The notes under the pieces were generated by a model. That model had not been told where the DNA came from. It saw nothing but the letters and a program-made list of their open reading frames with translations, and did not search any database. A DNA stretch of 64,000 nucleotides from assembly GCF_004795895.1 (NCBI RefSeq), contig NZ_CP039250.1:2976001-3040000 (forward strand), written 5' to 3'. This document shows, piece after piece, positions 17,452 through 24,939 of this stretch (the stretch's first letter is position 1; each line of letters begins with the position of its first letter). Origin of the DNA: Sphingopyxis sp. PAMC25046. GTDB lineage: Bacteria; Pseudomonadota; Alphaproteobacteria; Sphingomonadales; Sphingomonadaceae. A program made the position numbers and the translations under genes.

Positions 17452-18456
17452 ATGAGCACCAACAATACGAGATTGGAAGACTTGGCAAGGATGGCCGGCG
17501 TGTCGATCTCGACGGTATCGCGCGCGCTCAACGACCATCCGCTGATCAGCCTCGCCACCAAGAAGAAGATCTGGGCGCTCGCGCGCGAGCATAATTATCC
17601 GTTTCGCAGCCATATGTCCGCCGCACCGGTCGGCGCCGAAGGTTCGATCGTCGTCGTCACGCCGCATATGCAAGGCCGCCCGCTGCCGCTGTCGCATCCC
17701 TTTTTCCTCGAACTGCTCGCGAGCATCGGCGAAGCGGCGCGCGCGCGCGACTGCGACTTCACCGTCAGCCACACCGCGCCGCGCGACGTCGACGACCTGC
17801 TGACGGTGATGAACAGCAGCCGCGCCAATGGCGTGATCTTCCTCGGCCAGGCGATGCTCCACGAAGGGTTCAACCAGCTCGCCGACGCGAACAGCAATTT
17901 CGTCGTCTGGGGCGCGCATATGCCGGGGCAGAAATATCGTTCGGTCGGGTCGGACAATGTGCTCGGCGGGCGCCGCGCGACGCTGCATCTCGCGCGGCTG
18001 GGGCGGGGGGCGATCGCCTTCGTCGGGTCGAGCGATCCCGAGGCGATGCAGCGCCGCCAAGGCTATCTGGAAGCGCTCGATGCGAACGGACTCGACGCCG
18101 ACCCTGCGCTCGACGTGCGCGTCGATTTCGGCTTCGAATCGGCCGAACGCGCGCTCGGCCAGCTTCTCGCGCGCGGCCGCCGGCCCGACGCGATCTTCGC
18201 GTCGAGCGACCTGATCGCGCTCGGCGCGATCCGCGCGCTGCGCAAGGCCAATCTGTCGGTGCCCAAGGACGTGTCGGTCGTCGGCTATGACGACATGCTG
18301 CTCGCGCGGCTCAGCACCCCCGCGCTGACGACGATCCAGCAAGACACGCTGGAGGCGGGGCGTCGGCTGGTGTCGCAGGTCATGGACCCGCACGCCGAAC
18401 AATATCTTGATTATTTGCCGACGCATCTGATTGTGCGCGAATCCTGCGGCGCCTGA
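17452..18456 (+). CDS. LacI-family transcriptional regulator
   Basis: About 334 residues, the usual LacI length. The N-terminal helix-turn-helix is LEDLARMAGVSISTVSRALNDHPLIS (about 8-33), followed by a hinge and a periplasmic-binding-protein-like sugar domain with NGVIFLGQ, RSVGSDNVLGGRRATLHLARLGR, IFASSDLIALGAIRAL and VSVVGYDDMLLARLSTPALTTI. I place the start at ATG 17452 (GGATGG upstream); ATGs at 17422 and 17437 are alternatives. Divergent from the MFS transporter, with candidate operators at 17381-17395 and 15823-15844. It probably represses the glucoside locus and is induced by an alpha-glucoside. Confidence 0.9.
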   Translation: MSTNNTRLEDLARMAGVSISTVSRALNDHPLISLATKKKIWALAREHNYPFRSHMSAAPVGAEGSIVVVTPHMQGRPLPLSHPFFLELLASIGEAARARDCDFTVSHTAPRDVDDLLTVMNSSRANGVIFLGQAMLHEGFNQLADANSNFVVWGAHMPGQKYRSVGSDNVLGGRRATLHLARLGRGAIAFVGSSDPEAMQRRQGYLEALDANGLDADPALDVRVDFGFESAERALGQLLARGRRPDAIFASSDLIALGAIRALRKANLSVPKDVSVVGYDDMLLARLSTPALTTIQQDTLEAGRRLVSQVMDPHAEQYLDYLPTHLIVRESCGA

Positions 18457-18487
18457 CGCGCCGCCCGATCGCCAAGGAGATGGTCCG

Positions 18488-19654
18488 TTGAGTGTCGCCA
18501 GCATTGCCCTGCCCCGCATCCTTCGCATCGGCGGCGGCGCGTCTAAACAGCTGCCCGAAGTGCTCGCGAGTCTTGGCCTGTCGCGGCCGCTGATCGTGAC
18601 CGACACCTATCTCGTCAGCAGCGGGCGCGCCGCCGAGTTGACCGGCGGGCTGGCGGCGGCGGCAATCGCCGCGCGTGTGTTCGCCGATACCGTGCCCGAC
18701 CCGACGGTGGCGTCGATCGATGCCGGGGTGGCGTTCCTAAAGGAAGGCGATCACGACTGCGTCGTCGGCTTCGGCGGCGGCAGCCCTCTCGACAGCGCGA
18801 AGGCGATCGCGCTACTCGGCCAGCACGGCGGGGCGATGGCGGATTACAAGGCGCCGCATGTTCAGGACGCGCCGGGGCTGCCGGTGATCGCGATCCCGAC
18901 GACCGCGGGCACGGGGTCGGAGGCGACGCGTTTCACGATCATCACCGACGAGGCGACCGACGAGAAGATGCTGTGCCCCGGGCTCGCTTACCTGCCGGTC
19001 GCGGCGCTGGTCGATTATGAGCTGACTTTCACGAAGCCGAGGCGGCTGACCGCCGATACCGGGATCGATTCGCTGACCCACGCAATCGAGGCCTATGTCT
19101 CGAAGCGCGCAAACCCGTTCAGCGACGGCATGGCGCTGCTCGCGATGCGCGCGATCGCACCCAATTTGCGACGCGTGTGTGCCGACCCGATGGACGCAGC
19201 GGCGCGCGAGGCGATGATGCTGGGCGCGACGCAGGCGGGGATCGCTTTCTCGAACAGCTCGGTCGCGCTGGTCCACGGGATGAGCCGGCCGATCGGCGCG
19301 CATTTCCATGTGCCGCACGGGCTGTCGAACGCGATGCTGCTGCCCGCGGTGACCGCTTGGTCGGCGCCTGCCGCGCTCACCCGCTATGCCGACTGCGCGC
19401 GGGCGATGGGAGTCGCCGATGAGGCCGAGGGTGACCAGTCGGCGGTGGCGCGGCTGCTGGACGAACTGGCGGCCTTGAACCGCGAACTCGAGGTGCCGGG
19501 ACCGGCGGCGTGGGGGATCGACGCGGCGCGCTGGGACACGCTGGTCCCGACGATGTGCGCACAGGCGGCGGCGTCGGGATCGCCCGCAAACAACCCGCGC
19601 GTGCCCGATGCCGAGGAGATGGCGGCGCTCTATGCGCAGGTCTGGGCAAGCTAG
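18488..19654 (+). CDS. Iron-containing alcohol dehydrogenase
   Basis: A 388-residue group III (Fe-dependent) alcohol dehydrogenase, NAD(P)-linked and cytosolic. VVGFGGGSPLDSAKAIAL is the dinucleotide-binding motif, and PTTAGTGSEATRF follows. The metal ligands lie in DTGIDSLTHAIEAYVS and in LVHGMSRPIGAHFHVPHGLSNAM. The TTG at 18488 is chosen because a perfect AAGGAGA lies at 18474-18480; the upstream frame overlaps lacI. It starts 31 bases after lacI and is probably co-transcribed with it. The physiological alcohol or aldehyde is unknown; in a sugar locus a sugar- or lactaldehyde-type substrate is plausible. Confidence 0.85.
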   Translation: MSVASIALPRILRIGGGASKQLPEVLASLGLSRPLIVTDTYLVSSGRAAELTGGLAAAAIAARVFADTVPDPTVASIDAGVAFLKEGDHDCVVGFGGGSPLDSAKAIALLGQHGGAMADYKAPHVQDAPGLPVIAIPTTAGTGSEATRFTIITDEATDEKMLCPGLAYLPVAALVDYELTFTKPRRLTADTGIDSLTHAIEAYVSKRANPFSDGMALLAMRAIAPNLRRVCADPMDAAAREAMMLGATQAGIAFSNSSVALVHGMSRPIGAHFHVPHGLSNAMLLPAVTAWSAPAALTRYADCARAMGVADEAEGDQSAVARLLDELAALNRELEVPGPAAWGIDAARWDTLVPTMCAQAAASGSPANNPRVPDAEEMAALYAQVWAS

Positions 19655-19656
19655 CG

Positions 19657-20067
19657 ATGGAAATCCGGCGCTATGCGGCATCCGACTTCGACGGGGTGAA
19701 AGCGCTTTGGGAAGAGGCGTTTCCGAACGATCCGCCGTGGAACCGTGCCGACGTAGCGATCCCGGCCAAGCTCGCTTTCCAGCCCGACCTGTTTTTCGTC
19801 GCGGTGGACGGGGGCGCGGTAATCGGGTCTGTGATGGCAGGTTACGACGGACATCGCGGCTGGCTCTATTCGGTGGCGGTGCGGCAGGCGTGCAAGCGCG
19901 GTGGCGTGGGAACGGCGCTCGTCCGCGAAGCTGAGCGGGCGCTGCGCGCGCTCGGATGCGAAAAAATCAACCTGCAGGTCCGCGCGGCGAACGAAGCGGT
20001 CGTCAAATTTTACAGCTCGCTGGGATATGCGGTCGAGGACCGCATCAGCCTAGGGCGGCGGCTTTAG
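19657..20067 (+). CDS. GNAT acetyltransferase, YpeA-like
   Basis: A 136-residue GCN5-type N-acetyltransferase. It resembles E. coli YpeA throughout: EIRRYAASDFDGVKALWEEAF at the start, VIGSVMAGYDGHRGWLYSVAV in the middle, and a short FYSSLGYAVEDRISLGRRL end. The acetyl-CoA loop appears as RQACKRGGVGTALV instead of the classic QxxGxG/A. The ATG at 19657 lies 2 bases after the dehydrogenase stop, so it probably belongs to the same transcript. Acceptor substrate unknown. Confidence 0.8.
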   Translation: MEIRRYAASDFDGVKALWEEAFPNDPPWNRADVAIPAKLAFQPDLFFVAVDGGAVIGSVMAGYDGHRGWLYSVAVRQACKRGGVGTALVREAERALRALGCEKINLQVRAANEAVVKFYSSLGYAVEDRISLGRRL

Positions 20068-20074
20068 CGGGGGT

Positions 20075-20494
20075 TCAGTCGCCGGGCGCCCGCTTTACCG
20101 GATTGCGCTGGTGCTCGGGCAGCGGAAGGTCGAGCCAACCGTGCCGATGCTCGGCCCAGACCGCCTGTTCGGGCATCGGAAAGCCGGAATCGGCAAACGC
20201 CCCCGCCGCGACGCCGATCAGGTGCGGAAGCCGGTCGGGCTCCCACCACAGCGACGATCCGCAGTCGGAGCAAAAATAGAAGGATACGTCGCGGCCGCTC
20301 GCCGACGGACGCTTGAACGCCTTGGCGCCCGCGACGGGCAATTTCACACGCTCACGGGGAAAAAAGGCCGCGACGCTGAAGAGCGATCCGGTTCGCCGCT
20401 GGCAATCGAAGCAATGGCAGAGCGATACCTTCGCCGGATCACCGGTGCAGGTGAGGACCAGCTTGCCGCAGTGACAGGAGGCGGTGCGTTCCAT
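20075..20494 (-). CDS. GFA (glutathione-dependent formaldehyde-activating) family protein
   Basis: 139 residues with the zinc-binding cysteines of the GFA/CENP-V fold: SCHCGK near residue 6, CHCFDCQRRTGS near 26, and CSDCGSSL near 70. These bind structural and putative catalytic zinc. Despite the family name, most homologues have no proven activity on S-hydroxymethylglutathione. The start is taken at ATG 20494; an ATG at 20512 would add six residues. It converges on the GNAT gene, with 7 bases between the stops, and stands alone. Confidence 0.8.
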   Translation of the reverse strand: MERTASCHCGKLVLTCTGDPAKVSLCHCFDCQRRTGSLFSVAAFFPRERVKLPVAGAKAFKRPSASGRDVSFYFCSDCGSSLWWEPDRLPHLIGVAAGAFADSGFPMPEQAVWAEHRHGWLDLPLPEHQRNPVKRAPGD

Positions 20495-20600
20495 GACGCG
20501 AAGGCATATCATCGCGCGGCAAGCAAACAAACCTCACAGCATCGCCGAAATTTGCTATCCGTTCATTGACCGGAAAGCCGGGCCCTGCTTAAGCGCGCTC

Positions 20601-20643
20601 GCCCCGCCTCCCGCTCTCCTACGTCTCGATGTGGAGGCGGGGC
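20601..20643. terminator. Long-stem inverted repeat downstream of the aldo/keto reductase
   Basis: GCCCCGCCTCC (20601-20611) and GGAGGCGGGGC (20633-20643) form a perfect 11-bp stem with a 21-base loop, in the 203-base gap between the GFA start and the reductase stop. Neither flank carries a clear T-run on the exit side. It is best read as the terminator of the sulfatase-amidohydrolase-reductase operon. I see nothing else in this gap. Confidence 0.4.
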
Positions 20644-20697
20644 ATCTCTTTCAAAAATCTCGTCATTGCGGGTCCGGCAAACCGTCAGGCGTAGCCG

Positions 20698-21600
20698 TTA
20701 TGGCAGCCGCTCTCCCATCGCGATTTGCAGCACCGCATACCATTCGGCGCGCGTCCAGCGCGGAATGAATGCCTGCGGGATTTCCCTGATCCGTTCGGCC
20801 TTTTGCGTGCCGACGATCGGGATCGGACGCGCGGGGTGCGCCATTACCCAGCTATAGGTCGCCGCAGCGCGCGAGACGCCATGTTCAGCGGCTTTCGCGT
20901 CGAGCAGCGCGGCGACCGCCTGACCACGTTCGTCGGCCGGATCGCCAAGGCGGCCGCCGCCAAGCGGCGACCAGGCGAGGAAGGCCATGCCCTGCTCCAT
21001 CGACTGGTCGAAAAGGCCATCGAAGAGTGGGGCGAGGTGAAGCGGCGAAAATTCGCTCTGGTGGCTGACCAGCGGGACGGGAAGGAAGCGAGCGAGCGCC
21101 GATGTCTGCGCAGGCGTGAAGTTGGAGACGCCGATCGCCCCGATCTTTCCAGCGCGGTGCGCCTCTTCGAGTGCGCGGGCGACCTCCTGCGGGTGGGCGA
21201 GCAGGTCGGGGCGGTGGATCTGCCACAGCTCGACCCGGTCGGTACGCAGGCGGCGGAGCGAAGCATCGATCGCCGACGCCAGATAGGGCGCGCTGCTGTC
21301 ATAAGGCACGCCCGGGATGATCCCGCCCTTCGTTGCGAGGACCATCGCCTCGCGCAATCCGGGAGCGTCGGCGAAGACCTCGCCTAGCAGGGTTTCGGCC
21401 GAGCCGAAGCCGCCGGGCGTGTCGGAGCCATAGATGTCGGCGGTGTCGAACAGCGTCACGCCCGCCTCGAACGCCGCGTCGATGCGCGCGCGGGCGGTCG
21501 CAAGATCGACGCCGGCGAAGCGCCACATGCCCCAGGCGATGGGCGCGACCGCGTGCCCGGCGATATCCACAGCGGCGGGCGCGGGAAGATGGACCGACAT
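20698..21600 (-). CDS. Aldo/keto reductase
   Basis: A 300-residue NADPH-dependent aldo/keto reductase with the TIM-barrel motifs LFDTADIYGSDTPGG (catalytic Asp and Tyr), LATKGGI (Lys), LWQIHRPD (His), GAIGVSNFTPAQ and FLAWSPLGGGRLG. PIPIVGTQKAERI near the C-terminus resembles the cofactor-binding segment of YdhF-like enzymes. Its start is 3 bases after the amidohydrolase stop, so the two are tightly co-transcribed. It would reduce a carbonyl, or act in the oxidative direction, on an intermediate of the sulfatase-linked pathway (inference). Confidence 0.88.
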   Translation of the reverse strand: MSVHLPAPAAVDIAGHAVAPIAWGMWRFAGVDLATARARIDAAFEAGVTLFDTADIYGSDTPGGFGSAETLLGEVFADAPGLREAMVLATKGGIIPGVPYDSSAPYLASAIDASLRRLRTDRVELWQIHRPDLLAHPQEVARALEEAHRAGKIGAIGVSNFTPAQTSALARFLPVPLVSHQSEFSPLHLAPLFDGLFDQSMEQGMAFLAWSPLGGGRLGDPADERGQAVAALLDAKAAEHGVSRAAATYSWVMAHPARPIPIVGTQKAERIREIPQAFIPRWTRAEWYAVLQIAMGERLP

Positions 21601-21603
21601 CGG

Positions 21604-22446
21604 TCAGAGCCCGAGCAGCTTGCGCGCGTTGCCCGAGCGGATTTGCGCGCGCTCCGCGTCCGTCAGGTCGAGCTTCGCGAAGGCCTCCAGCGTCTTGGGC
21701 AGCGAAATTTGCGGGAAATCCGAAGCAAGCAGCACATGGTCGACGCCGACGTTGCGGATCGTCCAGACATATTCCTCCTCGATCGGCGAGTCCGCCGCGA
21801 GGATCACGCTCGCCGAAATGTCGAAATAGATATTGTCGGCGAAGAGATTTTCGGCGGTGCGCGCGAGCGCGAGGATATTCCAGAAACGGAAACCGAGCCC
21901 CCCCATATGGCCGAAAATGAACTTCGTCTTCGGCGCCGCAAGCGCGAGGTTGAAGAGTTTCTCATTGTCGCTGGGGACGATGCTGGCATTGTCCATGATG
22001 ACGATCATGCCCTTGTCGCCCGCATGCTTGACGAGCGTGAGCACACGCGGGTCCGCAGCGTCGAATTTCTGCGTGTGCGGGTGGATCTTGAGCAGGCGGA
22101 CACCGCGAGCGGCAACGCGGTCGACTTCGGCGAGCGCAGCGTCGCCGTCATAGGGGTGGACCGTCGCGATGGCGATCATGTCGGGATTCTTCGCCGCCAG
22201 CGCGATCAGCGCGTCGTTGCGCTGGGCTATGTCGGCGGGATTGCCCGCGAGCGCCTGATTCGGGCCACCGAACCACATCGCCCCGAAGGCGTCGACCGAT
22301 TGGTTCGCGGCTTTCAGTTGCGCCCGATATTCGGCGAGCGACGCCGCGCCTTTGTGCAAGTGAACATGGGTGTCGACGACGGCGTTCTGCGCGAAGGCAG
22401 ATACCGAGGGCGTAAGCAAGGCGATCGAAAGCAGCAGGGCTCGCAT
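21604..22446 (-). CDS. Secreted amidohydrolase_2 (TIM-barrel metal hydrolase)
   Basis: 280 residues with a signal peptide (about 1-19, ending AFAQ). Metal-site motifs of the amidohydrolase_2/ACMSD-like family are VDTHVHLH just after the signal, LLKIHPHTQKF, FIFGHMGGLG and LLASDFPQ. The GNARKLLGL ending is standard for the group. The ATG at 22446 is chosen over a longer frame because TGGAGACATC precedes it and the signal peptide then begins correctly. It lies between sulfatase 1 and the reductase. Hydrolysis of a lactone, amide or related bond in the periplasm is expected; the substrate is unknown. Confidence 0.85.
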   Translation of the reverse strand: MRALLLSIALLTPSVSAFAQNAVVDTHVHLHKGAASLAEYRAQLKAANQSVDAFGAMWFGGPNQALAGNPADIAQRNDALIALAAKNPDMIAIATVHPYDGDAALAEVDRVAARGVRLLKIHPHTQKFDAADPRVLTLVKHAGDKGMIVIMDNASIVPSDNEKLFNLALAAPKTKFIFGHMGGLGFRFWNILALARTAENLFADNIYFDISASVILAADSPIEEEYVWTIRNVGVDHVLLASDFPQISLPKTLEAFAKLDLTDAERAQIRSGNARKLLGL

Positions 22447-22558
22447 GATGTCTCCAGTGCGCGAGGGGAGGAATGCCCCGACCTGCCACAAAGGACGTGA
22501 GCCGCCAATTACCCAGCAGGCAGCTCTGTTCGCTTTTTCTGCGCCGGCCCGGCTTGTC

Positions 22559-24199
22559 TCAATTGGTCCAATAGATATAATCTTGGCCATCCTTCCACGG
22601 CGCGTTTAGCGGCACGTCGATACGCACCGGCCCTTCGACGAGACCCGGCCAGATCGGTTTCGCCATCCCCTTGTTCTGCTCCTCGATCAAGCTTCGGAGC
22701 GCAGCGACGCGTTGCGGTTCGCTTGCAGCGAGATCTTGGCGCTCGGTCGGGTCGTCGGCAAGGTTGTAGAGGCGCGCCTTTTCCGGGCGCTTGGTCACCT
22801 GCAATTTCCAGTCGCCTGCGCGCACAGCGCGATAATCGCCCGAGCGCCAGAACATCGCGGGACGCTTCGCGGGCCCGGCGAGGACATCCTCGCTGTCGAT
22901 CGTCCGATCCTGCGGCAGGGTCGCGCCCGCCGCCGCGGCGATCGTCGCGAAGATATCGAGATGCCCCGTCACATCGGCGCGCTGCGTCCCCGCTGCAATC
23001 CCGCCCGGCCAGCGCATGAAGAGGGGCGTGCGGATCCCGCCCTCGAAGAAGGTCGCCTTCCAGCCGCGGAAAGGCGCGTTGAGATCGGGCATGCCATTAT
23101 ACCAGGCACCGCCATTGTCGCTGGTGAAGATGACGAGCGTATTGTCGTCGATCCCGGCTTCTTTCAGCTTGGCCATCACATCGCCGATGCGGCGGTCGAG
23201 CTGCGCGATCATTGCGCCATAAACCCGCGTCTTGTGATCCTTGATCTGGGGCAGCTTGTCATAGTCCGCCTTCGTCGCCTGCAGTGGTGTATGTGGCGCG
23301 TTGAAGGCGAGATACAAAAAGAAGGGACGGTTCTTGTTCGCTTCAATCGCCTCGATCGCCTCATCGGCGAAATAGTCGGTCATATGCCCCTTGGGATGGA
23401 AGCGCTTGCGGCCGTTAAAGGTGACCGCGTGGCGGAGGTTCGCCCAGAGGAAGCGGTCGATCGGATCCCACGGCAGCTTGGCGTTGACGCTGTCCGGATC
23501 GTCCTCGGGCAGGAACATCGCGGCGCCTGCAAGGATCGCAAGGCTTTCGTCGAAGCCCTGCGCTTGCGGCTGGAGCTGCGGCGCCTCGCCCAGATGCCAT
23601 TTGCCGATGTGGAGCGTGTGATAACCCGCCGCCTTCACCGCCTCGGCGATCGTCACTTCGTTCGCCGGGACGCCCATGTCGGGATAGGCGGGAATGTCGG
23701 GGGTGATCAGCTCGTCGTGGAAGATCGCGCGGTGCGGCCCGACGCCCTCGCCATGCGCCAGATTTTCGGCGAACTCGACGGGCACCGCCGTATATTCGAA
23801 ACCAAAACGCGTCGGATAGCGCCCGGTCATCATCGCGGCGCGCGACGGCGAGCAGGTCGCGTTCGCGGCATAGGCGGTGGTGAAATCGACGCCTTCGCGC
23901 GCGAGCGCATCGATGTTCGGCGTCTTCACGACCCCCGCCACCCCGCCGCCGTTCAGGCTGATGTCGTTATAGCCGAGATCGTCGGCGACGATCAGGATGA
24001 TGTTCGGCGGGCGCTTTCCTTCCGGCGCCTTCGCCGGGCCTTGCTGCCAAGCGATCGCACGGTTCGGCTGAACGGGATCGTTCCAATCCTGAAGGATGCC
24101 GGGGAGGCGATATTTGTTCGCCTCATACGCCCAATATCCGCCCGCGCCGGCGAGTAGCCATGCGGAGAGGGCCGCCCATCTCTTCTTCATCATCTTCAC
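22559..24199 (-). CDS. Arylsulfatase A-type sulfatase with N-terminal membrane anchor
   Basis: A 546-residue S1 sulfatase that removes sulfate from an organic sulfate ester. An N-terminal hydrophobic segment (about 8-26) without a clear cleavage site suggests membrane anchoring facing the periplasm. IILIVADDLGYND (67-79) provides calcium ligands. CSPSR at 116-120 is the formylglycine motif, Cys116 being the residue converted by a maturase. LHIGKWHLG, LVIFTSDNGGAWYNG and GGIRTPLFMRWPGG complete the family pattern. No anaerobic maturase is in the window. First gene of an operon with amidohydrolase and reductase, divergent from tetR, with the 17-bp palindrome 33 bases before its start. Confidence 0.92.
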   Translation of the reverse strand: MKMMKKRWAALSAWLLAGAGGYWAYEANKYRLPGILQDWNDPVQPNRAIAWQQGPAKAPEGKRPPNIILIVADDLGYNDISLNGGGVAGVVKTPNIDALAREGVDFTTAYAANATCSPSRAAMMTGRYPTRFGFEYTAVPVEFAENLAHGEGVGPHRAIFHDELITPDIPAYPDMGVPANEVTIAEAVKAAGYHTLHIGKWHLGEAPQLQPQAQGFDESLAILAGAAMFLPEDDPDSVNAKLPWDPIDRFLWANLRHAVTFNGRKRFHPKGHMTDYFADEAIEAIEANKNRPFFLYLAFNAPHTPLQATKADYDKLPQIKDHKTRVYGAMIAQLDRRIGDVMAKLKEAGIDDNTLVIFTSDNGGAWYNGMPDLNAPFRGWKATFFEGGIRTPLFMRWPGGIAAGTQRADVTGHLDIFATIAAAAGATLPQDRTIDSEDVLAGPAKRPAMFWRSGDYRAVRAGDWKLQVTKRPEKARLYNLADDPTERQDLAASEPQRVAALRSLIEEQNKGMAKPIWPGLVEGPVRIDVPLNAPWKDGQDYIYWTN

Positions 24200-24231
24200 C
24201 CATATCGCGTGTCAAATTGCCACAAAACAAT

Positions 24232-24248
24232 TGACACTATATGTGTCA
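24232..24248. promoter_or_regulatory. TetR operator candidate, site 1
   Basis: TGACACTATATGTGTCA is a 17-bp inverted repeat (TGACAC, 5 bases, GTGTCA) in the 111-base gap between the divergent sulfatase 1 and tetR genes. It is followed by TATATTG at 24250-24256. The same arms and the same flank occur before sulfatase 2 (26796-26812). A single dyad between a tetR gene and its divergent neighbour is the usual arrangement for autoregulation. Confidence 0.75.
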
Positions 24249-24310
24249 CTATATTGACCGGGACGCAAGATTGTTTGACGCCGGCGTCAAGTCGGGCCAG
24301 CAGGGGTGCC

Positions 24311-24934
24311 ATGGCGACAGAGCTGGAAAAATCGAGCGCGCACGAGGTCGCATCGCCGCGGGTCGACGGGCGCCGCGAACGCGGGCGGTCGAGCCATCGG
24401 CGCATCGTCGAGGCGATGATGGAGCTGATCGTCGGGGGCGACCTGTCGCCGAGCGCGGCGCGCGTCGCCGAAGAGGCAGGCATTGGGCTGCGCACCGTGT
24501 TCCGCCATTTCGACGATATGGATGCGCTGTATGCCGAGATCACCGCGACGATCACCCAAGAGGTGATGCCGATCGTGATGGCGCCCTATCCCGACCAGCC
24601 GTGGCGTGACAATATCCGCGAGCTCGTCGGCCGCCGCGTCCGGGTGTTCGAAACGACGCTGCCCTTTCGCCTCGCCGCCAATATCAAGCGCTATCAGTCT
24701 CCCTTCCTGATGGGGCAGTATAGCCGCGTCGTGATGCTGGAGCGCGAGTTGATCCTGCGGCTGTTGCCGGCGGCGGTGCGCGCCGACCGGATCGGCGTCG
24801 AGGCGCTGTGCGCTGCGCTTTCCTTTCATAGCTGGCGCACGCTGCGCCACGACCAGAGCCTGTCGGCCGAGGATGCGGGAACGGTGATGGAGCGAATGGT
24901 CGAGGCACAGATGGCGGCGATCGCCGCCGATTGA
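24311..24934 (+). CDS. TetR-family transcriptional regulator
   Basis: 207 residues. The N-terminal TetR helix-turn-helix covers about 22-72: RSSHRRIVEAMMELI, then SPSAARVAEEAGIGLRTVFRHFDDMDALY. The rest is an all-helical ligand domain without recognisable specificity. The ATG at 24311 has AGGGG upstream; the longer frame runs through the operator. Divergent from sulfatase 1 and convergent with sulfatase 2 (5 bases between stops). Identical-spacing palindromes before both sulfatases identify them as its probable regulon. The inducer is probably the desulfated product or the sulfate ester (inference). Confidence 0.9.
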   Translation: MATELEKSSAHEVASPRVDGRRERGRSSHRRIVEAMMELIVGGDLSPSAARVAEEAGIGLRTVFRHFDDMDALYAEITATITQEVMPIVMAPYPDQPWRDNIRELVGRRVRVFETTLPFRLAANIKRYQSPFLMGQYSRVVMLERELILRLLPAAVRADRIGVEALCAALSFHSWRTLRHDQSLSAEDAGTVMERMVEAQMAAIAAD

Positions 24935-24939
24935 AATGC